Positions 44,043 through 54,359 of a DNA stretch of 54,359 nucleotides are shown here, piece after piece. Below the pieces are notes generated by a model that ran no database searches, had not been told where the DNA came from, and was given only the letters and a program-made list of their open reading frames with translations. Both the position numbers and the translations under genes were made by a program. Source of the DNA: Nitrosovibrio sp. Nv4 (GTDB taxonomy: Bacteria > Pseudomonadota > Gammaproteobacteria > Burkholderiales > Nitrosomonadaceae); contig CAMAPK010000014.1 in the NCBI GenBank assembly GCA_945860135.1, positions 1 to 54,359 of the forward strand, given 5' to 3'. Numbering within the stretch: the stretch's first letter is position 1; the number at the start of each line of letters is the position of its first letter.

Positions 44043-44771
44043 ATGAATGACTGGATCACTCCCGACTGGCCTGCGCCGCGTAATGTCAGAGCGCTGTTTA
44101 CCACACGCACTGGCGGCATGAGCAGCGAACCCTACGCCAGCCTCAACCTGGGGGATCACGTCGGTGACGAGCCAGCGGCCGTCAAACAGAATCGTACCCT
44201 GCTTCGCAGCATCCTGCCGGGTGAGCCCCGCTGGCTGAAACAGGTACACGGCACGCTGCCGGTCTGCGCGGATGATTATGATTGTGCCGCCGGTAGCGAT
44301 GCCGCATTCAGCCAGCTTCCCGGCACTGTCTGTGCGGTACTTACCGCGGACTGCCTGCCGGTGTTTCTGTGCGATGCCGCCGGATCGACGATAGGGATTG
44401 CTCATGCCGGCTGGCGCGGACTGGCCGCAGGGGTGATTGAACGCACCGTAGCGGAGATGGGCGGGGAGAGCTCCCGAATCATGGCATGGCTCGGCCCGGC
44501 AATTGGTCCCGCTCATTTTGAAGTCGGTGAAGAAGTGCGCCAGACCTTTATCGAGCACGACGAAAAATCCGCTTCCGCCTTCACTGCACGCGATAACGGC
44601 AAGTGGTCCGCCGATATTTTTCTGCTGGCGCAACAGCGCCTGGCAGAAGCGGGCGTGATGGCGATTTACGGTGGCGGCGTATGCACTTTCAGCGACCCGG
44701 CAAGATTCTTCTCCTATCGGCGTGATGGCAGCACCGGACGGATGGCAGGATTGATCTGGCTGACCGCATAA
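44043..44771 (+). CDS. pgeF: Peptidoglycan editing factor PgeF (YfiH/laccase-domain)
   Basis: The 242-residue protein has YfiH/DUF152 signatures: LTADCLPVFLCD, GIAHAGWRGLAAGVIERTV and AWLGPAIGPAHFEVGEEV. The HAGWRG His and the ADC Cys are metal-ligand positions. Members hydrolyse mis-incorporated residues in peptidoglycan precursors or act as purine-handling multicopper-like enzymes. It follows rluD, as yfiH does in E. coli. Confidence 0.93.
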   Translation: MNDWITPDWPAPRNVRALFTTRTGGMSSEPYASLNLGDHVGDEPAAVKQNRTLLRSILPGEPRWLKQVHGTLPVCADDYDCAAGSDAAFSQLPGTVCAVLTADCLPVFLCDAAGSTIGIAHAGWRGLAAGVIERTVAEMGGESSRIMAWLGPAIGPAHFEVGEEVRQTFIEHDEKSASAFTARDNGKWSADIFLLAQQRLAEAGVMAIYGGGVCTFSDPARFFSYRRDGSTGRMAGLIWLTA

Positions 44772-44838
44772 TAGTCATCGGCTGAATTCCGGGTCCGGCA
44801 ACAGCGTATAATCCCGCATTTTTCCGCAAATCGTTTTC

Positions 44839-45633
44839 ATGTCCACTCTCGCCTGGATCATTACCACCAGTCTGCTGGGGGGGCTATTGAGCGTGTTGTT
44901 TGCCGCCGCACTGACGCTCAACACACGCGTCTCGTGGGTGCAAATGCTGATCTCCTACGCTATCGGCGCACTGCTGGGAGCTGCCTTTCTCAATGCGCTG
45001 CCGGAAGCGCTGGAGCTTTCGGGAAATCCAGCACAAATCACCGCCACCGTGCTGTTCGGCATCCTGTTGTTTTTCATTCTGGAAAAACTGGTGCTGTGGC
45101 GCCACTGCCACATAGAGGAATGCGAGGCCCACGATCCTCTGCATGGCGCTACCACCGCTACTGCTGCGCATGGTCACGACCATGGCCGCAGCGGCATGCT
45201 GATCATGCTGGGCGATACCTTTCATAATTTCGTCGACGGTATACTCATCGCTGCGGCATTCATGGTGGACGTGCAGCTCGGCATCGTCACCGCCATTGCC
45301 ATTATTGCCCACGAAATTCCGCAAGAAGCCGGCGATTTTCTGATTCTGCTCAACTCTGGCTATACCCGCCGGCAGGCGTTGCTGTTCAATTTACTTTCCA
45401 GCGCTGCCACTCTGATCGGTGGGATGTTGACCTACTTCATGCTGCAAGACATGAATCATCTCCTGCCGTCGTTGCTGGGACTGGCTGCGGCCAGCATGAT
45501 CTACGTGGCGATGTCCGACCTGATCCCCGGCCTGCACCGCCGTCCAGAAATCAAGGCTACCATCCAGCAAGTTGTATTGATCATGCTGGGCATCAGCTCC
45601 ATCTGGTTGGCTGGCAGCCTTTTTGGCCACTAG
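44839..45633 (+). CDS. ZIP-family metal transporter
   Basis: The 264-residue protein has seven to eight membrane segments with the ZIP metal-path motifs GDTFHNFVDGILIAAAF and IIAHEIPQEAGDFLIL. The cytoplasmic loop between segments 3 and 4 is rich in His and acidic residues (HCHIEECEAHD, AAHGHDHG), typical of metal sensing or buffering. It probably takes up zinc or other divalent metals. The substrate is not determined by sequence. Confidence 0.93.
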   Translation: MSTLAWIITTSLLGGLLSVLFAAALTLNTRVSWVQMLISYAIGALLGAAFLNALPEALELSGNPAQITATVLFGILLFFILEKLVLWRHCHIEECEAHDPLHGATTATAAHGHDHGRSGMLIMLGDTFHNFVDGILIAAAFMVDVQLGIVTAIAIIAHEIPQEAGDFLILLNSGYTRRQALLFNLLSSAATLIGGMLTYFMLQDMNHLLPSLLGLAAASMIYVAMSDLIPGLHRRPEIKATIQQVVLIMLGISSIWLAGSLFGH

Positions 45634-45732
45634 ATTGAGTTCTTAGGATTGCACAAAAAATAAAACCGATTAACTACGAATAACCCACGGTAACAACACA
45701 TGTTCTTACAATTCCGCATTCATCCATAACCC

Positions 45733-47076
45733 ATGCCCTCTCTCAAACATCCCGTTCCCAAGGTTGGCTTCGTCTCGCTCGGCTGCCCCAAAGCATTGGT
45801 GGATTCCGAGCAAATCCTCACCCAGCTACGCGCCGAAGGCTATGACATCTCGCCCACTTACGCAGACGCCGACCTGGTGGTGATCAACACCTGCGGTTTC
45901 ATCGACAGCGCGGTGGAAGAATCACTGGACGCCATCGGCGAAGCCCTGGCAGAAAACGGCAAGGTCATCGTCACCGGTTGTCTCGGCGCAAAAAGTGACG
46001 TGGTTAAACAAGCTCATCCGCAAGTGCTGGCAGTCACCGGCCCGCATGCTTTGCCGGAAGTCATGGCAGCGATACATGCGCATCTGCCGCAGCCGCACGA
46101 CCCCTATATCAGCCTGATCCCGCCGCAGGGAATCCGGCTCACGCCCAAGCATTACGCTTATGTAAAAATTTCCGAAGGCTGTAACCATCGCTGCACTTTC
46201 TGCATCATTCCCTCCATGCGCGGTGATCTGGTTAGCCGTCCAGTCAATCAGATTATGCAGGAAGCAGAAAATCTGCTCGCAGCCGGCGTCAAGGAGCTGT
46301 TGGTGATTTCGCAAGACACCAGCGCCTATGGCGTGGACATGAAATATCGCACCGGCTTCTGGCAAGGCAGACCCATCAAAACCCGCATGACCGAGCTGGT
46401 CCGTGCCTTGGGCGAATTGGCGCATGACGCCAATGCCTGGGTGCGGCTGCATTACGTCTACCCTTATCCTCATGTGGATGAAGTGATCCCATTGATGGCC
46501 GAGGGGAAAGTCCTGCCGTATCTTGATGTGCCATTCCAGCACGCCAGCCCGCGCATTCTAAAAATGATGAAACGTCCTGCCAATGCTGAAAATAATCTCG
46601 TACGCATCCAGCAGTGGCGCGCAATATGTCCGGACATCACGCTGCGCAGCACTTTCATCGTCGGCTTCCCGGGTGAAACCGAAGCAGAGTTTGAAGAGCT
46701 GCTGGAATTCCTGCAGGAAGCGCAATTGGATCGCGTCGGTTGTTTCACCTATTCGCCAGTGGCAGGTGCAGCAGCGAATGCGTTATCCGGTCACGTCCCG
46801 GAAGAAGAAAAGGAGGAACGTCGCGCCCGTTTCATGGCAGTACAGGAAGAAATCAGCTCCGCACGCCTTACCCGCAAGATCGGCAAGCGCATGACCGTAC
46901 TGGTGGACGAAATCCGGAAAAACCAGGTCATTGCCCGCAGCGCCGCCGATGCACCGGAAATCGATGGCGTGGTGTACCTGGCAAATACCGGGAACATAAA
47001 AACTGGTGAATTTATCGAGGTCGAAATTACCGGCTCCGACACGCATGATTTGCAGGCGAGAATTGTGACTGCATAA
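45733..47076 (+). CDS. rimO: Ribosomal protein S12 methylthiotransferase RimO
   Basis: The 447-residue radical-SAM enzyme adds a methylthio group to an Asp of ribosomal protein S12. The N-terminal cluster domain carries Cys residues in [23 protein letters not shown] and VTGCLGAK. The radical-SAM motif is CNHRCTFC near residue 150-157. The C-terminal TRAM-like domain ends near IVTA. Its substrate S12 (rpsL) is encoded 4 kb downstream. Confidence 0.96.
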   Translation: MPSLKHPVPKVGFVSLGCPKALVDSEQILTQLRAEGYDISPTYADADLVVINTCGFIDSAVEESLDAIGEALAENGKVIVTGCLGAKSDVVKQAHPQVLAVTGPHALPEVMAAIHAHLPQPHDPYISLIPPQGIRLTPKHYAYVKISEGCNHRCTFCIIPSMRGDLVSRPVNQIMQEAENLLAAGVKELLVISQDTSAYGVDMKYRTGFWQGRPIKTRMTELVRALGELAHDANAWVRLHYVYPYPHVDEVIPLMAEGKVLPYLDVPFQHASPRILKMMKRPANAENNLVRIQQWRAICPDITLRSTFIVGFPGETEAEFEELLEFLQEAQLDRVGCFTYSPVAGAAANALSGHVPEEEKEERRARFMAVQEEISSARLTRKIGKRMTVLVDEIRKNQVIARSAADAPEIDGVVYLANTGNIKTGEFIEVEITGSDTHDLQARIVTA

Positions 47077-47373
47077 AAACATCCATTGGAATCTGTATTG
47101 GAGATTTTCTCTGAATTCGATCCGTTTCACTCGATCGCCCAAGAGATTCTCTGGATCGCTCCTTCTGCGCATGTCAGCTTGTTCTCGGGGATAAACTGTT
47201 ACCAAAAATGTCGGCGAAACTGCAGGTAAAAATTGACATTACAGTCTTCAAAAGTAGAATGACGGGTTGTTCAAGTGGAGTGGCGGGTCATTTTTCTGCC
47301 TCTATCCATGCCTGGAAGAGCAAAACACTGCGATTGATACTGTCGCATCAAATAACCCAAACTGGGAAAAACA
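47077..47373. other. Intergenic region before the malyl-CoA lyase gene
   Basis: No gene is supported in these 297 bases. The promoter at 47233-47260 lies here and leaves a leader of about 113 bases that contains near-repeats GACGGGTT and GGCGGGTC. Confidence 0.5.
47233..47260 (+). promoter_or_regulatory. Candidate sigma-70 promoter of mcl-mtkAB
   Basis: TTGACA (47233-47238) and TAGAAT (47255-47260) with a 16-base spacer. The -35 is perfect. Confidence 0.6.
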
Positions 47374-48321
47374 ATGAGTCATACATTATATTCAGCCTCG
47401 GTGCAACGTGTGCAGCGCTGCGAATTGGCAGTTCCGGGGTCGAATCCGGATATGTTCGAGAAAGCGCTGAAAAGCGGCGTAGATTTCATTTTTCTTGATC
47501 TGGAAGATGCAGTCGCTCCGGATGACAAAGTACAAGCCCGCAAGAATGTCATCGAAGCAATCAATGATCTGGACTGGAAAGGACATGGCGTAACCCTTTC
47601 GGTGCGCATCAATGGCCTGGACACCCAATTTATGGTGCGTGATGTGGTGGATCTGATCGAACAGGCCGGCCACAAGCTGGATACCATCCTGATTCCCAAA
47701 GTAGGCGTTTATTCCGATGTGTACATGGTCGAAGCCATGCTAAACCAATTGGAAATGCAGCAGGGATTAAAGAACAAGGTCGGCATTGAGGCCCTGATCG
47801 AAACAGCCCTGGGCATGGCCAATGTGGAAGATATCGCCCGCAACGGCGCTTCGGGACGTCTGGAGGCATTGCACTTCGGCGTGGCTGATTATGCCGCCAG
47901 CAACCGTGCCAGAACAACCAACATCGGCGGCCTCAACCCTGATTATCCCGGAGATCAATGGCACGCTGCCATCAGTCGCATGACGGTCGCTTGCCGCGCC
48001 TACGGCTTGCGCCCGATTGATGGCCCTTTCGGCGACATCAAGGATCCTGACGGTTACAAACTGGCGGCCAGAAGGGCTGCCGCACTGGGTTGTGAAGGCA
48101 AATGGGCGATCCATCCATCACAGGTTGTGCTCGCAAACGAGGTGTTTACCCCGCCGCCTGCGGAAATTGAAAAAGCCCAACGTATTCTGGTTGCATTGAA
48201 AGAAGCAGCTGCCCAAGGCAAAGGCGCAGCCGCGCTGGACGGTCGTTTGATTGATGCGGCTTCGGAAAGAATGGCCAACAATGTCGTAAGAACAGCGGAA
48301 GCGATTGCTGCAAGAGGTTGA
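47374..48321 (+). CDS. mcl: L-malyl-CoA lyase (HpcH/HpaI/CitE family)
   Basis: The 315-residue enzyme splits L-malyl-CoA into acetyl-CoA and glyoxylate. Segments FIFLDLEDAVAPDDKVQARKN, IETALGMANVEDIA, FGVADYAAS, ACRAYGLRPIDGPFGD and EGKWAIHPSQ match the malyl-CoA lyases of serine-cycle methylotrophs closely as I know them. The following two genes encode the ligase that makes malyl-CoA, which supports the specific substrate. The related beta-methylmalyl-CoA and citramalyl-CoA activities cannot be excluded. Confidence 0.9.
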   Translation: MSHTLYSASVQRVQRCELAVPGSNPDMFEKALKSGVDFIFLDLEDAVAPDDKVQARKNVIEAINDLDWKGHGVTLSVRINGLDTQFMVRDVVDLIEQAGHKLDTILIPKVGVYSDVYMVEAMLNQLEMQQGLKNKVGIEALIETALGMANVEDIARNGASGRLEALHFGVADYAASNRARTTNIGGLNPDYPGDQWHAAISRMTVACRAYGLRPIDGPFGDIKDPDGYKLAARRAAALGCEGKWAIHPSQVVLANEVFTPPPAEIEKAQRILVALKEAAAQGKGAAALDGRLIDAASERMANNVVRTAEAIAARG

Positions 48322-48336
48322 TGGCAGAAATCTCCG

Positions 48337-48370
48337 GGGCCGCCTTTAGCGGCCCTTTCTTTATATTTTT
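48337..48370 (+). terminator. Intrinsic terminator-like hairpin between mcl and mtkA
   Basis: GGGCCGC (48337-48343) and GCGGCCC (48349-48355) form a perfect 7-bp stem with a CTTTA loop, followed by a T-rich tract. It may cause partial termination, giving more lyase than ligase mRNA. A separate promoter for mtkA was not found in the 38 bases left. Confidence 0.7.
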
Positions 48371-48393
48371 ATGCAATAGACGAGGGTGAGGCA

Positions 48394-49596
48394 TTGGATA
48401 TCCACGAATATCAGGCGAAAGAGATTTTAGCGGAATATGGTGTCAAGATCGCAGAGGGTGGCCTGGCTTACAGTCCCGAAGAAGCGGTACAGCGTGCCCG
48501 GGAAATCGGTGGCAACATCTGGGTAGTGAAAGCACAGATTCACTCGGGAGCGCGCGGCAAAGCCGGCGGCATCAAGATTTGCCGGACGCATGATGAAGTC
48601 AAGGCGGCAGCAGAAGAATTGCTGGGTAAAAAGCTGGTCACTCATCAAACCGGACCCGCGGGCAAGGTTTGCTCCAGAGTGTATGTCGAAGCGGGGACAG
48701 ACATCGCCAAAGAGCTGTATCTCTGTTTTCTGCTTGACCGCAGTCATGAACGCATTGTCATGGTGGGGTCCGCGCAAGGCGGGATGGAAATTGAGAAGCT
48801 GGCCGAAACCAATCCTGAAGCAATCAAGAAAATATATATTGAACCCGCTGTCGGCCTGCAGGATTTCCAGGCGCGCAAAATGGCTTTTGCATTGGGCCTG
48901 GAAACCGCGCAACTAAACCAGGCGGTCAAAACCATAAAAGGTTGCTATCGTGCCTTGCGTGATCTTGATGCAAATATGCTGGAAATCAATCCGCTGGTTA
49001 CTACCAGCAATGGCGAGCTGATCGCGCTGGATGCAAAAATGGGTTTTGATGACAATGCCCTGTTCCGGCGGCACAAGATTGCCGAGTTGCGCGACAAGAC
49101 ACAGGTAGACCCACGCGAAGTGGCGGCAGCCGAACATGGGCTGAGCTACATTGGACTGGATGGCGACATCGGCTGCATGATCAACGGTGCGGGCCTGGCT
49201 ATGGCTACCATGGATATGATCCAGCTGGCTGGTGGCGAGCCTGCCAATTTCCTTGACGTCGGTGGCGGCGCATCTGCTGAGCGTACAGAAAAAGCATTCC
49301 GTCTGGTACTGGCCGATAAAGGTGTTAAAGCCATGCTGGTCAACATCTTTGCCGGCATTAACCGTTGTGACTGGATTGCCGAAGGCGTGGTGCATGCGGT
49401 CAAGAATATCGATATGAAGATTCCATTGATTGTGCGTTTATCCGGCACCAATGTTAAGGAAGGCCGCCGGATTATTGCTGAAAGCGGCTTGCCCATCATC
49501 ATGGCAGAAACGTTGGCGGAAGCGGCTGAAAAAGCTGTTCAGGCGCGCAATGAAATGGTCGCAAAACAAGGGGAACACAGTGGCAATTCTAATTAA
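48394..49596 (+). CDS. mtkA: Malate-CoA ligase, beta subunit (malate thiokinase)
   Basis: The 400-residue ATP-grasp subunit begins [19 protein letters not shown], with TTG as start and GGTGAGG upstream. [15 protein letters not shown] and [17 protein letters not shown] are family motifs. It resembles both SucC and MtkA; the ARGKAGG and the operon with malyl-CoA lyase point to MtkA. It would make malyl-CoA from malate, ATP and CoA. It overlaps mtkB by 17 bases. Confidence 0.85.
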   Translation: MDIHEYQAKEILAEYGVKIAEGGLAYSPEEAVQRAREIGGNIWVVKAQIHSGARGKAGGIKICRTHDEVKAAAEELLGKKLVTHQTGPAGKVCSRVYVEAGTDIAKELYLCFLLDRSHERIVMVGSAQGGMEIEKLAETNPEAIKKIYIEPAVGLQDFQARKMAFALGLETAQLNQAVKTIKGCYRALRDLDANMLEINPLVTTSNGELIALDAKMGFDDNALFRRHKIAELRDKTQVDPREVAAAEHGLSYIGLDGDIGCMINGAGLAMATMDMIQLAGGEPANFLDVGGGASAERTEKAFRLVLADKGVKAMLVNIFAGINRCDWIAEGVVHAVKNIDMKIPLIVRLSGTNVKEGRRIIAESGLPIIMAETLAEAAEKAVQARNEMVAKQGEHSGNSN

Positions 49597-50470
49597 CGAG
49601 ACCACACGCATTATTGTGCAAGGCTTTACCGGTAAAATCGGTACCTTCCATGCTCAGGACATGATCAACTACGGCTCCAATGTCGTGGGTGGCATCACCC
49701 CTGGCAAGGGTGGCCAGCAACACTTGGGGCTGCCGGTCTTCAATACGGTGAAGGAAGCGGTGCAACAGGTCGGGGCCGAAGCCAGCATCATTTTTGTTCC
49801 ACCCGCATTTGCGGCGGACTCAATCATGGAAGCCGCCGATGCAGGCATTAAATACTGCGTGGCGATTACCGATGGCATTCCTACGCAGGACATGATGACC
49901 GTCAAGAACTTTCTGCGCCGCTTCCCTGAAAAAGAAAGAATGATACTGACCGGCCCCAACTGTGCCGGTACCATCAGTCCCGGACGTGCGATGCTGGGCA
50001 TCATGCCAGGGCATATTTATATGCAGGGGCATGTCGGGATAGTCGGCCGTTCTGGCACTTTGGGCTATGAAGCCGCCGACCAGATGAAGGCGCTGGGTAT
50101 TGGCATATCAACCTCGGTAGGCATAGGCGGCGATCCAATCAATGGCAGTTCGCACCGCGATATTCTGAAAATATTTGAAGAAGACAGCGAAACCAGAATA
50201 GTGCTCATGATCGGCGAAATAGGCGGGCCACAAGAAGTCGAAGCCGGTATTTTTGCCAAAGAAAACATGGGCAAACCGCTCATTGCTTACATCGCGGGAT
50301 TGACCGCACCGGAAGGCCGCCGCATGGGGCATGCCGGTGCCATCATTTCATCAGCGGGCGAGAGTGCCGCAGAAAAAGTGGCCATACTGAGAGATCTTGG
50401 CGTCACAATCTGCCCCACTCCGGCCGCAATGGGTACAACCGTCGCAGAGGTGCTGGGACGTCTTGCATAG
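49580..50470 (+). CDS. mtkB: Malate-CoA ligase, alpha subunit
   Basis: About 296 residues from GTG 49580 (ggggaacaca upstream). It carries the CoA-binding Rossmann domain ([27 protein letters not shown]) and the active-site His in [11 protein letters not shown]. The frame is open back to 49430, but this would be in the middle of mtkA. Together with MtkA it forms the malate thiokinase; sucCD cannot be ruled out by sequence alone. Confidence 0.87.
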   Translation: MAILINETTRIIVQGFTGKIGTFHAQDMINYGSNVVGGITPGKGGQQHLGLPVFNTVKEAVQQVGAEASIIFVPPAFAADSIMEAADAGIKYCVAITDGIPTQDMMTVKNFLRRFPEKERMILTGPNCAGTISPGRAMLGIMPGHIYMQGHVGIVGRSGTLGYEAADQMKALGIGISTSVGIGGDPINGSSHRDILKIFEEDSETRIVLMIGEIGGPQEVEAGIFAKENMGKPLIAYIAGLTAPEGRRMGHAGAIISSAGESAAEKVAILRDLGVTICPTPAAMGTTVAEVLGRLA

Positions 50471-50528
50471 AGCGGGCGGTTGGCAACATGCCCTGCGCGG
50501 AAGTGAAATAGCGCATCCGTCCATCCTG

Positions 50529-50556
50529 GCCGATCATTATCGATGTGATGATCGGC
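50529..50556 (+). terminator. Strong hairpin after mtkB
   Basis: GCCGATCAT (50529-50537) pairs perfectly with ATGATCGGC (50548-50556) around a 10-base loop. No T-run follows, so it may be a Rho-assisted terminator or a 3'-end stabiliser. Confidence 0.5.
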
Positions 50557-50639
50557 TTCAAAACTACTCTTCGGACTCATGCCCCCGCAGAAACACATAT
50601 TTCATTCGAACTCAGACCATATTGGATAGCGCGATAGCC

Positions 50640-50668
50640 TTGACATGCGGGGATAAACCCCATAGAAT
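50640..50668 (+). promoter_or_regulatory. Sigma-70 promoter of the str operon
   Basis: A perfect -35 TTGACA (50640-50645), 17-base spacer and TAGAAT -10 (50663-50668). The spacer contains the dyad GGGG-ATAAA-CCCC, which could be an operator. Confidence 0.75.
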
Positions 50669-50734
50669 CCGCAGTCTTTTTAGTCGCCCCCAAGGAATAC
50701 TTGGCTCGGCGAAAAAATTGGCCAATTCATACAC

Positions 50735-50772
50735 GGACGGCGGAATTGTGATATCGCCGTCCCGGTTTTTTT
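50735..50772 (+). terminator. Terminator-like hairpin in the rpsL leader (possible attenuator)
   Basis: GGACGGCG (50735-50742) pairs with CGCCGTCC (50755-50762), loop of 12, then CGG and seven Ts (50766-50772). It sits about 100 bases after the promoter and 11 bases before the rpsL ATG. As read it would end transcription before the operon unless prevented. Confidence 0.65.
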
Positions 50773-50783
50773 AGGGAACAGGA

Positions 50784-51161
50784 ATGCCGACAATCAGTCA
50801 ATTAGTACGTAAGCCCCGCGCGGCAAGGCGTGTAAAGAGCAAGGTTCCTGCGCTGGGCAATAGCCCGCAAAAGCGCGGGGTCTGCACCCGGGTGTATACC
50901 ACCACGCCAAAAAAACCGAACTCGGCTCTGCGCAAGGTGGCGCGGGTTCGCCTGACCAATGGTTTTGAAGTTTCGAGCTACATTGGCGGTGAAGGCCACA
51001 ATCTGCAGGAACACTCGGTGGTACTGATACGCGGTGGTCGCGTCAAGGATTTGCCGGGGGTGCGCTACCATATGGTGCGCGGCAGTCTGGACACTGCCGG
51101 GGTGAAAGACCGTAAACAGAGCCGTTCCAAGTACGGCGCCAAAAAACCAAAAGCAGCTTAA
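50784..51161 (+). CDS. rpsL: 30S ribosomal protein S12
   Basis: The 125-residue S12 has the universally conserved [25 protein letters not shown] and [26 protein letters not shown] segments. The residues associated with streptomycin sensitivity (TPKKPN and the DLPG loop) are wild type. It is the first gene of the str operon. Confidence 0.98.
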   Translation: MPTISQLVRKPRAARRVKSKVPALGNSPQKRGVCTRVYTTTPKKPNSALRKVARVRLTNGFEVSSYIGGEGHNLQEHSVVLIRGGRVKDLPGVRYHMVRGSLDTAGVKDRKQSRSKYGAKKPKAA

Positions 51162-51235
51162 GAACAGCTATGAACTTAGCGTGTTTGCCAGATCGAGCAA
51201 ACACCTAAACTATAATTTAATACTGAGGTTAGAGA

Positions 51236-51706
51236 ATGCCAAGACGGAGAGAAGTCCCGAAACGCGAAATTTTGCCGGACCCAAAGTATCACAATACCGA
51301 GGTAGCAAAATTCGTCAATGTCCTGATGACACGTGGCAAGAAATCGGTGGCAGAGCGGATTATTTACGGTGCCATGGATCAGATCCAGAAGAAAACCGGC
51401 AAAGATCCGGTGGAAGTATTCACCCAGGCACTATCCAATGTGCGGCCGATGGTGGAAGTGAAAAGCCGCCGTGTCGGCGGTGCCAATTACCAGGTCCCCG
51501 TCGAGGTGCGTTCAATTCGACGCAATGCGCTGGCGATGCGCTGGCTGCGTGATGCCGCACGTAAACGTGGCGAGAAGTCCATGGGTGCGCGTCTTGCCGG
51601 TGAATTGGCGGAAGCGGCGGAAGGTCGTGGCGGCGCGGTCAAGAAACGTGAGGAAGTGCATCGCATGGCAGAAGCCAACAAGGCGTTTGCGCATTACCGG
51701 TTTTAA
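51236..51706 (+). CDS. rpsG: 30S ribosomal protein S7
   Basis: The 156-residue S7 nucleates assembly of the 30S head. It starts [18 protein letters not shown] and contains [24 protein letters not shown]. It lies 74 bases after rpsL; in E. coli S7 represses the operon at this site, but I did not verify a matching structure here. Confidence 0.98.
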   Translation: MPRRREVPKREILPDPKYHNTEVAKFVNVLMTRGKKSVAERIIYGAMDQIQKKTGKDPVEVFTQALSNVRPMVEVKSRRVGGANYQVPVEVRSIRRNALAMRWLRDAARKRGEKSMGARLAGELAEAAEGRGGAVKKREEVHRMAEANKAFAHYRF

Positions 51707-51872
51707 CAGCGATTAACTGACGATAGCGCGAAAACAAGAACAAGAAGCGCAGCGATTCGTTCACAGTCTGAAGTGATCGCTGCTCCCCGGTTGTTAAAAA
51801 TATCGTTTTCTTCTTTTCATCCCGTGCCGCTATTGCCGTCACGGCAGTTTTAAATTTTAAGGTTGAAATACT

Positions 51873-53963
51873 GTGGCAAGAAAAACACCCATCGAACGCT
51901 ACCGGAACATCGGTATCATGGCGCACATAGACGCCGGCAAGACCACGACCACCGAACGCATTCTGTTTTATACCGGTGTATCGCACAAACTTGGTGAAGT
52001 GCACGATGGCGCAGCCACCATGGACTGGATGGAGCAGGAGCAGGAACGCGGCATTACCATTACTTCTGCCGCCACCACATGTTTCTGGAAAGGGATGGAG
52101 AATAACTATCCTGATCATCGTATCAATATCATCGATACTCCGGGTCACGTCGACTTCACCATTGAAGTTGAACGCTCTCTGCGTGTGCTGGATGGTGCCT
52201 GCACCGTATTTTGCGCAGTTGGCGGGGTGCAGCCACAGACTGAAACCGTATGGCGACAGGCCAATAAATACAAGGTTCCGCGCCTTGCTTTTGTTAACAA
52301 GATGGACCGTGCAGGCGCTAATTTCATGCGCGTTTACGAACAGATGCAGACGCGTCTGAAAGCCCAGCCAGTGCCGGTTCAGTTACCCATCGGTGCGGAA
52401 GAAAAATTCGAAGGCGTTGTCGATCTGTTGAAGATGAAAGCCATTTACTGGGATGATTCAAGCCAGGGGATGAAATTCGAGGAACGCGAGATTCCCGCCG
52501 AATTGCTGGAAAATGCCAAGCTATGGCGTGAGAAAATGTTGGAAACCGCGGCTGAAGCCACTGAAGAGCTGATGAACAAATACCTGGAAGAGGGTGATTT
52601 GTCCATTGCTGACATCAAGCAAGGCTTGCGCATGCGCACTATCAATAACGAAATCGTACCCATGTTGTGCGGTTCGGCATTCAAGAACAAGGGCGTGCAG
52701 GCCATGCTGGATGCCGTGATTGATTACCTGCCCTCGCCGGTGGACATCCACGCAATCGATGGAGAAAAGGAAAATGGCGAGCCTGATGAACGTCATGCCA
52801 GCGACGACGAACCGTTCGCCGGCCTGGCATTCAAGATTGCCACCGACCCCTATGTCGGCCAGTTGATTTTCTTCCGCGTCTACTCTGGCGTGGTCGCTAC
52901 TGGCGACACCATCTACAACCCGATCAAGGGTCGGAAAGAGCGTATCGGACGGCTGCTGCAGATGCATGCCAACCAACGCGAGGAAATCAAGGAAGTGCGT
53001 GCCGGCGACATCGCCGCTGCAGTGGGTTTGAAGGAAGCTGTTACCGGCGACACATTGTGTGATCCCACTAAGATTATTACATTGGAGCGGATGATATTTC
53101 CGGAGCCAGTGATCCATGTTGCAGTGGAGCCAAAAACAAAGGTTGATCAGGAAAAAATGGGCATTGCCCTGAATCGCCTGGCACAGGAGGATCCGTCCTT
53201 CCGGGTCCGTACCGATGAGGAATCCGGCCAGACCATCATCTCCGGTATGGGAGAGCTGCATCTGGAGATCATCGTTGACCGCATGAAGCGCGAATTCGGT
53301 GTGGAAGCCAACGTTGGCGCGCCGCAAGTAGCCTATCGTGAAGCCATCAGAAAATCAGTAGAGATTGAGGGCAAGTTCATCAAGCAATCCGGCGGGCGCG
53401 GTCAGTATGGTCACGTCTGGCTCAGGATGGCCCCGAATGATGCCGGCAAAGGCTTCGAGTTTATTGATGCGATCAAGGGTGGCACTGTGCCGCGCGAATA
53501 CATTCCGGCGGTGGAAAAAGGCCTGCGCGAAACCCTGCCTAACGGCGTGCTGGCGGGTTTCCCGGTGGTGGATGTCAAGGTTACGCTATTCGATGGCTCT
53601 TACCACGATGTGGACTCCAATGAAAACGCCTTCAAAATGGCAGCCTCAATGGCATTCAAGGATGGCATGCGCAAAGCCAACCCGGTATTATTGGAACCGA
53701 TGATGTCGGTAGAAGTGGAAACACCAGCAGACTTTATGGGTAACGTCGTGGGCGATTTGTCATCCCGCCGTGGCATGATACAGGGCATGGACGACATGCC
53801 AGGTCTTAAGGTGATACGCGCGGAAGTGCCACTGGCGGAGATGTTTGGTTACTCCACGTCATTGCGTTCGGCAACTCAGGGGCGTGCGACTTACACCATG
53901 GAATTCAAGCATTACTCGGAAGCACCGAAAAGTGTAGCTGAAGCAGTCATCAACAAAAAATAA
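51873..53963 (+). CDS. fusA: Elongation factor G
   Basis: The 696-residue translocation GTPase has the P-loop [20 protein letters not shown]2 [12 protein letters not shown]3 DTPGHVDFT and G4 NKMDRAGA. Domain IV ([11 protein letters not shown]) and the C-terminal domains are complete. It begins with GTG, with AAGGT ahead. It is preceded by a 166-base gap after rpsG. Confidence 0.98.
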   Translation: MARKTPIERYRNIGIMAHIDAGKTTTTERILFYTGVSHKLGEVHDGAATMDWMEQEQERGITITSAATTCFWKGMENNYPDHRINIIDTPGHVDFTIEVERSLRVLDGACTVFCAVGGVQPQTETVWRQANKYKVPRLAFVNKMDRAGANFMRVYEQMQTRLKAQPVPVQLPIGAEEKFEGVVDLLKMKAIYWDDSSQGMKFEEREIPAELLENAKLWREKMLETAAEATEELMNKYLEEGDLSIADIKQGLRMRTINNEIVPMLCGSAFKNKGVQAMLDAVIDYLPSPVDIHAIDGEKENGEPDERHASDDEPFAGLAFKIATDPYVGQLIFFRVYSGVVATGDTIYNPIKGRKERIGRLLQMHANQREEIKEVRAGDIAAAVGLKEAVTGDTLCDPTKIITLERMIFPEPVIHVAVEPKTKVDQEKMGIALNRLAQEDPSFRVRTDEESGQTIISGMGELHLEIIVDRMKREFGVEANVGAPQVAYREAIRKSVEIEGKFIKQSGGRGQYGHVWLRMAPNDAGKGFEFIDAIKGGTVPREYIPAVEKGLRETLPNGVLAGFPVVDVKVTLFDGSYHDVDSNENAFKMAASMAFKDGMRKANPVLLEPMMSVEVETPADFMGNVVGDLSSRRGMIQGMDDMPGLKVIRAEVPLAEMFGYSTSLRSATQGRATYTMEFKHYSEAPKSVAEAVINKK

Positions 53964-53988
53964 CCCTTATCAAGCATAGGAAGCAATC

Positions 53989-54359
<371 letters not shown>

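Larger units (their letters stand above)
50471..50783. other. mtkB-rpsL intergenic region
   Basis: These 313 bases contain a 9-bp dyad after mtkB, the rpsL promoter and a leader with a terminator-like hairpin, each listed separately. A 12-base palindrome AATTGGCCAATT lies at 50717-50728. No extra gene is seen. Confidence 0.7.

Overview
The window looks like a piece of a betaproteobacterial ammonia-oxidiser chromosome (family Nitrosomonadaceae, Nitrosomonas/Nitrosospira type). The strongest clue is at the left edge: on the minus strand the first 31 codons of amoC (ammonia monooxygenase subunit C) are present with a strong Shine-Dalgarno. The other housekeeping genes (PriA, ArgH, RimO, BamD/RluD, str operon), the AlgZ/AlgR pair beside argH and the betaproteobacterial type of TonB domain agree. 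Genus-level assignment is inference. No tRNA, rRNA, CRISPR array, transposase or phage gene was seen.

Layout. 1-7.1 kb: amoC N-terminus, priA, a fructosamine-kinase-family gene, argH, and a divergent LytS/LytTR two-component pair. 7.1-14.1 kb: a minus-strand SUF iron-sulfur operon iscR-sufA-sufB-sufC-sufD-sufS-sufU-nfu, headed by two tandem sites that closely resemble IscR type 1 boxes. 14.2-21.4 kb: a TetR/AcrR regulator divergent from a tripartite RND efflux operon whose membrane-fusion protein carries a C-terminal TonB domain. 21.7-24.3 kb: a PAS-GGDEF-EAL gene interrupted by an in-frame TGA. 24.3-26.1 kb: ExbB-ExbD and a TonB-like partner. 26.7-30.8 kb: a loose accessory stretch (DUF3422 protein, VTT-like membrane protein between two ~120-bp direct repeats, a secreted protein, a RidA-family protein, a TIR-like protein). 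30.9-40.7 kb: a four-gene MacAB-like exporter operon, a small membrane protein, dinB, and the conserved ybbP-ybbA/tesA block. 40.9-45.6 kb: glycerol facilitator-like channel, UspA, divergent bamD/rluD, pgeF and a ZIP transporter. 45.7-50.5 kb: rimO, then malyl-CoA lyase and malate-CoA ligase genes (mcl-mtkA-mtkB). 50.6-54.4 kb: the str operon rpsL-rpsG-fusA-tuf (tuf cut by the window end).

How it fits together. The SUF operon is self-contained (regulator, scaffold, desulfurase, sulfur acceptor, carriers) and would serve the heavy Fe-S demand of an ammonia oxidiser. mcl-mtkAB converts malate to acetyl-CoA and glyoxylate, an unusual module in a Calvin-cycle autotroph. The most unusual observation is the single ORF that joins an AcrA-type lipoprotein adaptor to a Pro/Ala-rich linker and a betaproteobacterial TonB C-terminal domain inside an RND operon; an ExbB/ExbD set lies about 5 kb away. 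Other points are the tightly abutting divergent start codons (argH/algZ, ybbA/tesA, bamD/rluD), a terminator-like hairpin directly before rpsL, and AcrR-like operator sequence ahead of the fusion operon.
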